A stretch of 50,355 bases of DNA from Gammaproteobacteria bacterium (GTDB lineage Bacteria; Pseudomonadota; Gammaproteobacteria; Steroidobacterales; GCA-2729495). The stretch spans positions 1 through 50,355 of the forward strand of contig JAAERX010000084.1 in the NCBI GenBank assembly GCA_024229935.1, read 5' to 3'. The notes under the pieces were generated by a model. That model did no database searches, was not told the DNA's origin, and worked only from the letters and a program-made list of their open reading frames with translations. A program made the translations under genes and the position numbers. Positions 43,434 to 50,355 of the stretch are shown here, piece after piece. Position 1 is the stretch's first letter; the number at the start of each line of letters is the position of its first letter.

Positions 43434-43859
43434 TTAGTGCTTTACAGTCACCAACGGACCAACAATCTGCTCCACACCGGGCATCGTGTAGTCACGCCAA
43501 ATGGCAATCTTGTCATCTTTGATAACCAGCAATCCCACTACATGAAAATGGGTATCACGCTCACCACCGGGTGCATAGTAATCTTCTGTACGTTCATGGG
43601 TAACAACCGAGCCGTATACGTTAAGCCGCAGAATATTAAACTCAATACGCTCGTACTTGGCCATGAATGGTTTTACCGCTCCGGCAACTGCCGCATGACC
43701 TATATGTACAGGCCCACCTTCATAAACCATGTAGGCCACATCCTCACTGAGCAGGCTCAACAAACGGTCACAATCCCGATTAGACCAGCACGCATTAAAG
43801 CGCCTCACAATGTCTGCATTGCGTTGCTCTAATTCATTTAAATTAACGTTTGCTTCCAA
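43434..43859 (-). CDS. SnoaL-like / limonene-epoxide-hydrolase-fold protein
   Basis: This 141-residue NTF2-like cone-shaped protein has RRFNACWSNRDCDRLLSLLSEDVAY at the N-terminus, a THERTEDYY strand where epoxide hydrolases hold their Arg-Asp pair, and IAIWRDYTMPG near the end, with the second Asp of the LEH-type triad. Such proteins hydrolyse epoxides, isomerise ketosteroids or bind small ligands. A catalytic role is possible because Asp-Arg-Asp candidates are present, but the substrate is unknown. It stands alone on the minus strand. Confidence 0.75.
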   Translation of the reverse strand: MEANVNLNELEQRNADIVRRFNACWSNRDCDRLLSLLSEDVAYMVYEGGPVHIGHAAVAGAVKPFMAKYERIEFNILRLNVYGSVVTHERTEDYYAPGGERDTHFHVVGLLVIKDDKIAIWRDYTMPGVEQIVGPLVTVKH

Positions 43860-44219
43860 TACAGACTTCTTAAAGTTAAGCGATGTAGCATATTAGTATA
43901 GCTGCAAGAATAGGGCTCCCCAAGCTGAGCGAAACTCAGCACTGGAGGTAGAACCTCAGCTTCCCAAGCTTATTGCGTACATCAATTTAGCGCTTTCCTG
44001 AAGAATTCCCACCGTGATTGGCTGTGATAGCGTCAGGCAGCTGAACAGTTTCTCTACCGCCACTTAACATAAGGCTTAATGGCTTTGCTATGCGAATTTC
44101 TGTGGTGTTTCCAGGTTACGCCTGATGGAGCACCAGCATTACTGCATTGCGCAGTCCAATGGAGTATCTATCCTGTTGGACATGTTGTAGTTTTAATACA
44201 GGTGAATAGGGGGATAGTG
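43860..44219. other. 360-bp intergenic region with a possible structured RNA
   Basis: No gene is supported; the open frame from 44079 lacks a start signal and merely extends the PEP-CTERM gene. The left part contains the alternative hairpins described at 43924-43960. The right part leads to a good ribosome-binding site (AGGGGG) at 44208-44213. Confidence 0.5.
43924..43960. promoter_or_regulatory. mutually exclusive hairpins (possible structured leader)
   Basis: GCTGAG-CGAAA-CTCAGC (43924-43940) forms a tight hairpin. GAGGT-AGA-ACCTC (43945-43957) forms a second. The last CTCAGC (43955-43960) overlaps the second hairpin and could pair with the first GCTGAG instead, so two folds compete. The layout is switch-like, but the sequence does not fit the c-di-GMP-I consensus or another riboswitch class that I know. 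Confidence 0.35.
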
Positions 44220-44701
44220 ATGAAGAAGCTGATACTTCTCATGATGTTTGTGTTCCCGATTGCCGGGAATGCGGCAACCATCCTGATCGATTTTGACAAT
44301 CCGCAGGCAGCTAATTTTTTTCAACATCCAAGTGGCTATGTAACCTTTGAATCACAGGGGTACGGGTTTTTCGGCATGGCGTTGGGTGATGGCTTTAACG
44401 GCGATGGTGATAACGAGGCTCTGGGCTGGGGTGTAGAGCTGATCGGTGGGCCGCCAATCCGAGGCGAGGTATCGCGACTACTCAGACAGGTTCATTCAGT
44501 TTCTCTGACCTCGGCGGCATAGGCACGGGTCAGTGGCGGAATTTAACCAACATTACGTTCTATTCCAGTAGTGCCCCGTATGATCCGGTTTCTATAGACG
44601 ACATCGTTGTGGGTTCGGCTGTGCCTGTACCAGCAGCTGTCTGGCTGTTCGGTTCAGCTCTTGCAGGTTTGGGTTGGTTGAGGCGAAAACAAACCTTTTA
44701 A
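44220..44701 (+). pseudogene. PEP-CTERM secreted protein gene with a frameshift
   Basis: The first frame starts MKKLILLMMFVFPIAGNAA (signal peptide, ribosome-binding site AGGGGG) and runs to a stop at 44522. From about 44470 the other frame continues TTQTGSFSFSDLGGIGTGQW, then FYSSS, SIDDIVVGSA and a perfect PEP-CTERM sorting signal: VPVPAAVWLFGSALAGL with the basic end RRKQTF, stop at 44701. The two frames differ by one missing base somewhere in about 44445-44485. The intact form would be about 160 residues, exported and processed by an exosortase. It is a recent mutation or a sequence error. Confidence 0.75.
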
Positions 44702-44890
44702 TTCAAAGTAAAACTCAGGGTATGATAAAATGGAGGTTAACTGCAGTGGCAGCATGACTGCTAAACACTTTTAGACAAATCTTTGTTTCAGGCCACAATT
44801 CGGCAATTACCCGGATTCAAAGAAATGATATAAAAATACCTTTGAAACCAGCCCTCACTAAAAAAGTACTGGCGTGATGGCTGATACAAC

Positions 44891-46603
44891 ATGGGACTTA
44901 TTTTGGCACCACGAATTTCACTTTACCCATTTCTGCTCAGCATTTATTTTGTCTGTCTGATTTTTTCTGAGAACCTAGGTGAAGTTTTTGTGGGGCATGC
45001 GCTTCGATCCGGTGTTGTGTTACTGGGCATCACCAGCGTAACCATATTGTTCTTTTTCGCTGTATTTAGAAGGATTAATACGGCAGCTTTCGTTGCGGCA
45101 CTTTTGCTGGTGCTGGCATTCATTCATCCTATCGTTGAAGCGGCATTGCCACATGAGTTGTCAAATCGTCTTCTGATTACACTTTGTATCGAAGCGTTCA
45201 GCTTTATAGGACTAACCTTTGTGGTTCATCGATACATAAGCAACTGGACGCCCATAAATCAGGCCCTCAATTTGATTGTAGGCGCAATGCTGCTTTTGGT
45301 GCTATTGCGGATTGGAAATTATGGACTAGCGGATGAGGGACTTATTTTCGAAAGGCCTCCTGAACTAAAAAATGTTGAGTTTGCAAGTTTTGAGCAACCC
45401 ACTTCTTCTCCGCCCAGCATTTTTTATATTCTTACCGACGCTTATGAGCGGTCTGATGTACTTAGGAAATACTACGGTTACGACAACTCCAACTTCCTGG
45501 CATTTCTAAGCTCCAAGGGATTTCAAATAGCGGATAACAGTTACGGCAACTACAACCGCACCGAGCTGGTGTTCTCAAGCCTTATGAATCTGGATTACAT
45601 CGCAGACGAAAATGGCTTCACGGAAGAATATCCGCAAGGTTATCGGCAGCTCATAAGGGACAAAACCTTCAACAGCAAGGTAGCCATTGCATTACGCAAC
45701 ATTGATTACCGGTTAGTAACAGTGCGATCGATGGGGCAGTACGTGATAACTGGCGGCGCGGAGGACATCATTTTTGATGGCGGCTGGTTCACAATGAACA
45801 GTTTTGAGACTGCGTTGTATAACACGACCGCACTACCTCGGTTGTTTGGGTGGAAGAATCGCAAAGCCTTCATGAGGATATTGGGGTTTAAACAGACAGA
45901 CATCCAAACCGAAGAAGGGCTATCAGAACTGACAGCCGGGAAACAGAATTTTGTTCGTGATCGCGTAGATTTTGTTTTGTCTGAAACAGCAAAGCTTGCT
46001 TCAGAGGCAGGCCCGATATTTGTCATCGCTCACATCATGGCCCCTCACGACCCCTTTATCTACAATCGTTCCGGCAATTTTCCCAATATTTCACCATGGA
46101 AATTTGGTGAAGCAGAACATGTTTCAAAGGATGTGAAGGGCTACGCAGATCAGGTTCATTATCTGAATACTCTGCTTACAGAATTAATAGAAACCATACT
46201 TGAGAAGTCAGAAACACCGCCAATTATTGTGTTGCAGGGAGACCATGGTCTGCGCTTATCATGGGCAAAAAATAGGGCAAATCCGGATCAACAGCAACAA
46301 CTTGACAGCATGTGCCAAATTGAGGTTTTTTCAGATCTTAACGCGATGTACTTGCCTGGTCTGGAGGGCTCAGGTGGGTTCTACAATGACATTTCTCCGG
46401 TAAATACTTTCCGGCTAATCTTCGACAATTATTTTGGAACAGAGCTGGGGTTCATCGAAGATCGTTCATTCCTTGCAACATCGAATAAGAAAGATGCAAC
46501 TATGCATTTTATTGAAACTACCGATACCAGGGAAAGTTGCAATATTTTCTGGGAAGAAAAGTTTTTTGACGCCCAAGACAAGCAGCTGAGAGGGCCGAAT
46601 TAG
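44891..46603 (+). CDS. polytopic membrane sulfatase/phosphoethanolamine-transferase-like protein
   Basis: This 570-residue protein has about five membrane helices in residues 8-145 followed by a large periplasmic alkaline-phosphatase-superfamily domain. Motifs: FYILTDAYERSDVLRKYYGYDN (start of the domain, metal Asp), NRTELVFSSLMN (Thr as possible nucleophile), IAHIMAPHDPF and VLQGDHGL (metal Asp-His). The layout is like EptA/LtaS-type transferases or sulfatases acting on surface glycans or lipids. The ATG has no strong ribosome-binding site. A terminator follows at 46613. Confidence 0.8.
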   Translation: MGLILAPRISLYPFLLSIYFVCLIFSENLGEVFVGHALRSGVVLLGITSVTILFFFAVFRRINTAAFVAALLLVLAFIHPIVEAALPHELSNRLLITLCIEAFSFIGLTFVVHRYISNWTPINQALNLIVGAMLLLVLLRIGNYGLADEGLIFERPPELKNVEFASFEQPTSSPPSIFYILTDAYERSDVLRKYYGYDNSNFLAFLSSKGFQIADNSYGNYNRTELVFSSLMNLDYIADENGFTEEYPQGYRQLIRDKTFNSKVAIALRNIDYRLVTVRSMGQYVITGGAEDIIFDGGWFTMNSFETALYNTTALPRLFGWKNRKAFMRILGFKQTDIQTEEGLSELTAGKQNFVRDRVDFVLSETAKLASEAGPIFVIAHIMAPHDPFIYNRSGNFPNISPWKFGEAEHVSKDVKGYADQVHYLNTLLTELIETILEKSETPPIIVLQGDHGLRLSWAKNRANPDQQQQLDSMCQIEVFSDLNAMYLPGLEGSGGFYNDISPVNTFRLIFDNYFGTELGFIEDRSFLATSNKKDATMHFIETTDTRESCNIFWEEKFFDAQDKQLRGPN

Positions 46604-46612
46604 CGGAGAAAT

Positions 46613-46637
46613 CACCTTTTGCTGAGGTGTCTTTTTA
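46613..46637 (+). terminator. rho-independent terminator after the membrane sulfatase-like gene
   Basis: CACCT (46613-46617) and AGGTG (46625-46629) form a short stem with a TTTGCTG-containing loop, extended by A-T pairs with flanking AAAT, and TCTTTTT follows directly. It lies about 10 bp past the stop of the preceding gene. Confidence 0.65.
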
Positions 46638-46829
46638 GCTTATGCACCTCCGGTGATAACTTCACGGCATATTACCTGGCGTCGTACGCTGAGCATCGCT
46701 AACAGCGATAAAGCATTAGTCCTTTTTGATAATGCTATTCATCTCCAAAAAAATATTTCATTGGCCTATACTTGACCCTCTAATGAGTATAATTTCTGTA
46801 AAACCTATTTCTTTCTGGAAGCTGGCTAA

Positions 46830-48803
46830 ATGAGAAGAAGCTTACTTTTTTATATGAAAATCAGCCCACCTCAATTTCTCTTAGTACTGATTCTTTTGCC
46901 ATTTATAGCGGCCTGTGATGGGGAATTAGAACGGCTTCCAAGCATTGGTGGAACAAAAGATTCATTCAGTATTGCCTCAGGAATGACATTGCACAGGGAT
47001 GCGCCTGGTGTTCTGGCAAATGATGCCGCAATGGGCAGCGGGCTAAAAGCCCAACTGGTTTCCAATCCCAGACATGGTGAATTGGTGCTGCATGATGATG
47101 GCTCTTTCACCTATGTGCCAAGATATAAATTTAGCGGTCACGATGAATTCTGGTATCAGGTTATTAATGGTGAGAGCATTTCTGAGCCTGTTCAGGTCAC
47201 TATAGGCTACCCAAATGTAATAGTGATTCTGGTTGATGATCTGGGTTTAGGTGATCTTGATATTTATAATGAAGAAGCAGTAGCTCAAACACCAAACCTA
47301 AGCGCTCTGGCTGAAGCAGGTATTGCTTTCTCCAATGCTCATTCAGCATCAGCCGTCTGCTCTCCCTCAAGGTATTCAGTGCTGACAGGCAATTACCCTT
47401 ATCGAGGGCGGATTTCCAGTGGTGTCTGGAATATTTATGAACCCTCGACAATGATTATTCCCGGGCAGGAGACATTAGGTACATTATTTAATGAGGCTGG
47501 GTACCAAACTGGCTTTATCGGAAAAATGCATAACGGAAATGCCTTCTGGAATAAGTCCGGCACAGGCTATACAAAAAACCATAGTGAGATTGATTTTACC
47601 CGCAGTTTTGACCGGGGGCCGCTGCAATTTGGGTTTGATTACTCATTTCTACTGCCAGGTGGCGTGGCCAGTTTGATTTATGCCTATTTTGAGAATGATC
47701 GATTAGTCAGGTATGACAGTAATAGTGGCGCTTACAAGCCCTTCAATAATAATGAAGCCGCACATCGTAGTTTTGAGCGTACTCAAGGCTGGAATTCAAT
47801 GCATAATGGCGGGCTAACAGGTGCACCAGGCTGGGCAATTGATAATTATGATAGTCGAAAAGCTGGCAGCATTCTTACACGTAAAGCAATTGAGTTTATG
47901 GAGCATGCCATTAGCCAAGGCCAATCAACAAGCACACCCGCACCATTTTTTCTTTATTATGCTACCACCCAGCTCCATAAACCTTATTCACAACCTGAGT
48001 ATTTTAATGCGAAGGACTCCAAGGATGATATCCCATCAACAGAAGGAGATAGCGTTGCTGGCGTGAGCAATGTGTCAGATCGTACTGACATTATTGTAGA
48101 AATAGACCTGATTGTGGGTGCGATTGTTGACTTTCTTAAGGAGAAGGGGCAGCTGGATAACACTCTTATCGTCTTTAGCAGTGATAATGGGCCTGTATGG
48201 TGGGGTGAGCCAGAAGTGGTTGTTAACGCCTCGGGCGCTAAAGATGGTGTGCCATTTCGCGGGATGAAAGGTCATATTTATGAGGGTGGTCATCGGGTGC
48301 CATTGTTGGCGAGGTGGGGTGATGGGGTTAGCAACCAGTCTGTAATACTTCCGGGAAGTTCGAGTAAGGCATTGGTTGGTTTGCAAGACCTTGCATCTAC
48401 TTTTTATTCTTTACTGGGACACCAACGACCCTTTAATCAGGCTAATGACAGCAAGAGTCTATTGCCTGCATTGCTTGGGGATCGCGTTGAAAACTATCCT
48501 CCACGTGACCATCTGATCGTACAGGGCAGCCCTGATTCTGTTGAGGAAAAACGGGGAAATGTAATAGACAGGGCTTTTTATAAATATGATTCAGATAATG
48601 AGTTGTGGAAGCTTTCTGTGATCTCAAACAACTCTGATCCCGTTGCCGGAATAGTCTGGAAAGAATTCTATAATCTTAGCGCCGACCCGGGAGAGGAAAA
48701 TGATTTACTTGATCAAGATGATTATCAGGAACTACGGGAAGCAATGAAGTCAGAATATCTACATCTGATCACCCAGCCACAGACAGTGATTAGTTTTAAA
48801 TAA
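46830..48803 (+). CDS. lipoprotein arylsulfatase with an N-terminal Ig/cadherin-like domain
   Basis: This 657-residue protein has a lipoprotein signal (LLVLILLPFIAAC, Cys about 29). Residues about 40-125 form a bacterial Ig/cadherin-like repeat (VLANDAA ... GSFTYVPRYKFSGHDEFWYQV). The sulfatase domain starts at VIVILVDDLGLGDL (metal Asp pair). The formylglycine motif is C-S-P-S-R within AVCSPSRYSVLTG (about 182), as in type I sulfatases, so a maturase is needed. SSDNGPVWWGE and FRGMKGHIYEGGHRVP are typical downstream blocks. It likely removes sulfate from an algal or animal polysaccharide at the cell surface. The substrate is unknown. Confidence 0.9.
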   Translation: MRRSLLFYMKISPPQFLLVLILLPFIAACDGELERLPSIGGTKDSFSIASGMTLHRDAPGVLANDAAMGSGLKAQLVSNPRHGELVLHDDGSFTYVPRYKFSGHDEFWYQVINGESISEPVQVTIGYPNVIVILVDDLGLGDLDIYNEEAVAQTPNLSALAEAGIAFSNAHSASAVCSPSRYSVLTGNYPYRGRISSGVWNIYEPSTMIIPGQETLGTLFNEAGYQTGFIGKMHNGNAFWNKSGTGYTKNHSEIDFTRSFDRGPLQFGFDYSFLLPGGVASLIYAYFENDRLVRYDSNSGAYKPFNNNEAAHRSFERTQGWNSMHNGGLTGAPGWAIDNYDSRKAGSILTRKAIEFMEHAISQGQSTSTPAPFFLYYATTQLHKPYSQPEYFNAKDSKDDIPSTEGDSVAGVSNVSDRTDIIVEIDLIVGAIVDFLKEKGQLDNTLIVFSSDNGPVWWGEPEVVVNASGAKDGVPFRGMKGHIYEGGHRVPLLARWGDGVSNQSVILPGSSSKALVGLQDLASTFYSLLGHQRPFNQANDSKSLLPALLGDRVENYPPRDHLIVQGSPDSVEEKRGNVIDRAFYKYDSDNELWKLSVISNNSDPVAGIVWKEFYNLSADPGEENDLLDQDDYQELREAMKSEYLHLITQPQTVISFK

Positions 48804-48916
48804 ATGCTTCGCCATAAAACTATTAGCAGGATCTGGCTGCAAGGCCTTTATTACGACAAAAAAGTTAATTGGGCAGTATGCTTTTACACCAGAACTCTGC
48901 ATAAAAATTGGTTGCA

Positions 48917-50128
48917 ATGACCCGCATGAATGCAACGACTTGGCGTAGTGCTTCTATCATTATTTTGCTTTCAGCTGCATTCTTACTGGCGATTGCATCA
49001 CTTTGGGTACCTATCAATTTTTCTTCTTATGATGCCTACCGTGAAGTAAGTCTTTTTACCGGTTTGAAGTCCCGGGCTCTTTTGGGAACGCTTGCCCAGC
49101 TTTTTCGCTTGGGCCCTGTTGAGTTTAACTTGCTGGTTCTTGGCACACTGTATTGCTGGCTTTCAATGCTGTTGTATCAGCTTTACAGGTCGTTATTCGC
49201 CACTCGCAAAACCTCTTTAAACAGTACTATGATTTTTGTAGGATTGGGATATATTTTTTCAATCAGTACAGTAACCGTAATAACCTACAGTTCCGCAGGG
49301 TTTATTGATGTTGTGCCATATAGTCTGGTCGCATGTGCCGCACTATTAAGTGAACGAATAACTCCTGCCATCAATATTAAACTGATCGCCGGAATTAGTC
49401 TGTTGCTGATTCTGGGTGTGATGTCCCATGAAAAAACACTCTTTGACTTGGGTATTCTTGCAACATGGATTTGCTGGAAGTTAGGTTTTAGGCAAATGCT
49501 GATTAATATGATGCCTGCCACAATGGCGGCAATAGTTTTTTTGATGTCAGTGCCGGGGGAGGGTTCAGCCGGGCTGTCACCGAGTGAGTACCTGGATATT
49601 TTATTGTCAGGCCTCTCTTTTCTTAATAGCTGGTCTTTCAACCTGTGGGGTATTCTGGCGGGCGGTGGAGCTCTCTGGATTTTGTACCCACTATTAGCAC
49701 GGCCTTTTATTGATAGTGCAAATGATAGTCATGCAAGGCTAAAGCGAACAGTCACTGTTGTAGTCATGCTTGCATTATGCCTGTTGCCGTTATTGGTGGC
49801 TGCGGATACAAATCGAATGGTTGGGGTTATCTGGCTACCGGTTTTTCTTTTACTTGGGCAAGTTGATCTGGGAAAAGTTTTCCATGGGCCCGTGCGTACC
49901 GCTGGCCTCATAGGTCTTTGTATGTACCAGTTTGCTATCCCTCCTGCACTTATTTATAGCCACGGTATTATTCCTTTTAATTGTTACAGTCTTGCGATCG
50001 TTAATAAGCTGCCTAAAGAAGCAGATATTGTTCCGCAATTAATGGGTCCATTTGGTCTTTATGAGATTGCCCGGGCCAATCGTAACCGCCCGTGGAGACA
50101 GGAATGTTCAGGCCTCACAGGTAAATGA
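48917..50128 (+). CDS. polytopic membrane protein of unknown function
   Basis: This roughly 403-residue protein has about ten hydrophobic helices (first SIIILLSAAFLLAIASLWV, then many more up to FAIPPALIYSH). Conserved-looking short loops include SSYDAYREVSLFTGLKSRA and MSHEKTLFDLG. This layout recalls EpsG/Wzy-type or other membrane glycan enzymes, but no diagnostic motif is recognised. The frame can begin at a TTG at 48908; the ATG at 48917 or 48926 is more likely, all with weak ribosome-binding sites. It is the last gene before a strong terminator and follows two sulfatase-type genes on the same strand, which suggests surface-polymer work. Confidence 0.7.
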   Translation: MTRMNATTWRSASIIILLSAAFLLAIASLWVPINFSSYDAYREVSLFTGLKSRALLGTLAQLFRLGPVEFNLLVLGTLYCWLSMLLYQLYRSLFATRKTSLNSTMIFVGLGYIFSISTVTVITYSSAGFIDVVPYSLVACAALLSERITPAINIKLIAGISLLLILGVMSHEKTLFDLGILATWICWKLGFRQMLINMMPATMAAIVFLMSVPGEGSAGLSPSEYLDILLSGLSFLNSWSFNLWGILAGGGALWILYPLLARPFIDSANDSHARLKRTVTVVVMLALCLLPLLVAADTNRMVGVIWLPVFLLLGQVDLGKVFHGPVRTAGLIGLCMYQFAIPPALIYSHGIIPFNCYSLAIVNKLPKEADIVPQLMGPFGLYEIARANRNRPWRQECSGLTGK

Positions 50129-50160
50129 CATCAGCTTTCAGCAAAAGAAAAGAATCAGAA

Positions 50161-50191
50161 AAAAGGCTCGCATCTGCGAGCCTTTTCTTTT
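50161..50191. terminator. bidirectional rho-independent terminator
   Basis: AAAAGGCTCGCA (50161-50172) pairs perfectly with TGCGAGCCTTTT (50175-50186), followed by CTTTT; the A-run on the other side makes it work in both directions. It separates the membrane-protein gene (plus) from the aconitase gene (minus). A second hairpin, GCTCCCCGG / CCGGGAGC with one bulged C, lies at 50199-50227. Confidence 0.88.
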
Positions 50192-50248
50192 AACTATAGC
50201 TCCCCGGACAAGACTCAAACCGGGAGCCTGATGATTAACTATCAATAA

Positions 50249-50355
50249 TCAGGCGGCAGCAGCTGTGGCTGAAGCCAGCTGACGCAGCACGTAATGCAGG
50301 ATGCCGCCATTGTTGTAGTAATCCCATTCCTTCGGTGTATCGATACGCACCCGTA
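50249..50355 (-). CDS. acnA: aconitate hydratase, C-terminal end (partial)
   Basis: The last 34 or so codons of a minus-strand gene read [16 protein letters not shown] and then [17 protein letters not shown] before the stop at 50249-50251. The segment 'D-T-P ... G-G-I-L-x-Y-V-L-R-Q-L' is the C-terminal swivel-domain end of AcnA-type aconitases, which interconvert citrate and isocitrate in the TCA cycle. The rest lies outside the window. An AcnD-type methylaconitase-linked enzyme is an alternative, as both end alike. Confidence 0.8.
   Translation of the reverse strand, partial: RVRIDTPKEWDYYNNGGILHYVLRQLASATAAAA

Noticed and set aside
43905-43965. c-di-GMP-I (GEMM) riboswitch before the PEP-CTERM gene
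   Set aside because: AGGGC and a GAAA loop are present, but the GCAAAGC core and the tetraloop-receptor part are not, so the consensus fails.
50199-50230. tRNA 3' end
   Set aside because: The inverted GCTCCC/GGGAGC and a GTTTGAGTC stretch recall an acceptor and T-loop, but there is no room or sequence for D and anticodon arms.
1-50355. CRISPR arrays, insertion sequences, integrases, prophage genes
   Set aside because: No regularly spaced repeats, transposase or integrase motifs, or terminal inverted repeats with target duplications were seen.

Overview
The window looks like chromosomal DNA from a free-living, aerobic, heterotrophic gammaproteobacterium, probably marine or aquatic. The indicators are a fused aspartokinase/homoserine dehydrogenase, a PqiABC-type envelope operon, a GGDEF/EAL protein, a PEP-CTERM relic, sulfatases and moderate GC. 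There is no rRNA, tRNA, CRISPR array, phage or transposase, so the taxonomic call is soft.

Region 1 (1-33.2 kb) is a dense catabolic island. A plus-strand operon (1-6.9 kb) encodes a bicupin, a TIM-barrel amidohydrolase, an acyl-CoA synthetase, a DsbA/HCCA-isomerase-like protein and a Tat-exported type II DMSO-reductase-family molybdoenzyme with no electron-transfer subunits beside it. Facing it are an S9 peptidase, a frameshifted DUF3185 relic, a flavin monooxygenase and aldehyde dehydrogenase pair, an exported cytochrome c plus Tat amidohydrolase pair, a PuuE-like deacetylase/imidase and an isochorismatase-family amidase. A nitrilase-family amidase follows on the plus strand. A housekeeping-like insert (16.8-21.3 kb) holds a PqiA-PqiA-PqiB-PqiC operon and a Kdo/WaaP-like protein without its catalytic Asp. 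Catabolic genes then resume: a nitrilase paralogue without its nucleophilic Cys, a UbiD decarboxylase, a GGDEF/EAL protein, an esterase, an SDR-fold epimerase, a protein resembling red chlorophyll catabolite reductase / ferredoxin-dependent bilin reductases, and a MarR regulator. Divergent from these are a DUF169 protein with a protochlorophyllide-reductase-like C-terminal domain and a retinol-dehydrogenase/POR-like SDR, followed by a CaiB CoA-transferase. A perfect palindrome, ATATGTAATTACATAT, lies between marR and the DUF169 gene. Its 14-bp core recurs upstream of the Tat amidohydrolase/cytochrome genes, which suggests one regulon.

Region 2 (33.5-39.8 kb) is core metabolism: a P-loop protein divergent from thrA-thrC, then a NERD-domain membrane protein and TatD.

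Region 3 (39.8-50.1 kb) is secreted or surface biology with long intergenic gaps. It has a lipoprotein related to the N,N-dimethylformamidase large subunit, preceded by a G-rich octamer repeat that runs into its TTG start. It also has a YgjP-type metallohydrolase, a SnoaL-like protein, a frameshifted PEP-CTERM gene, a membrane sulfatase-like protein, a lipoprotein arylsulfatase and a polytopic membrane protein. A bidirectional terminator separates this from the 3' end of an aconitase gene on the minus strand.

The most interesting reading is that the 9-33 kb island is one regulated pathway for a cyclic, nitrogen-containing substrate. A tetrapyrrole/bilin-derived compound is one specific hypothesis, based on the RCCR-like protein, the PCP_red-like domain, the POR-like SDR and the imide/amide hydrolases. 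This is inference from family resemblance and has not been shown.
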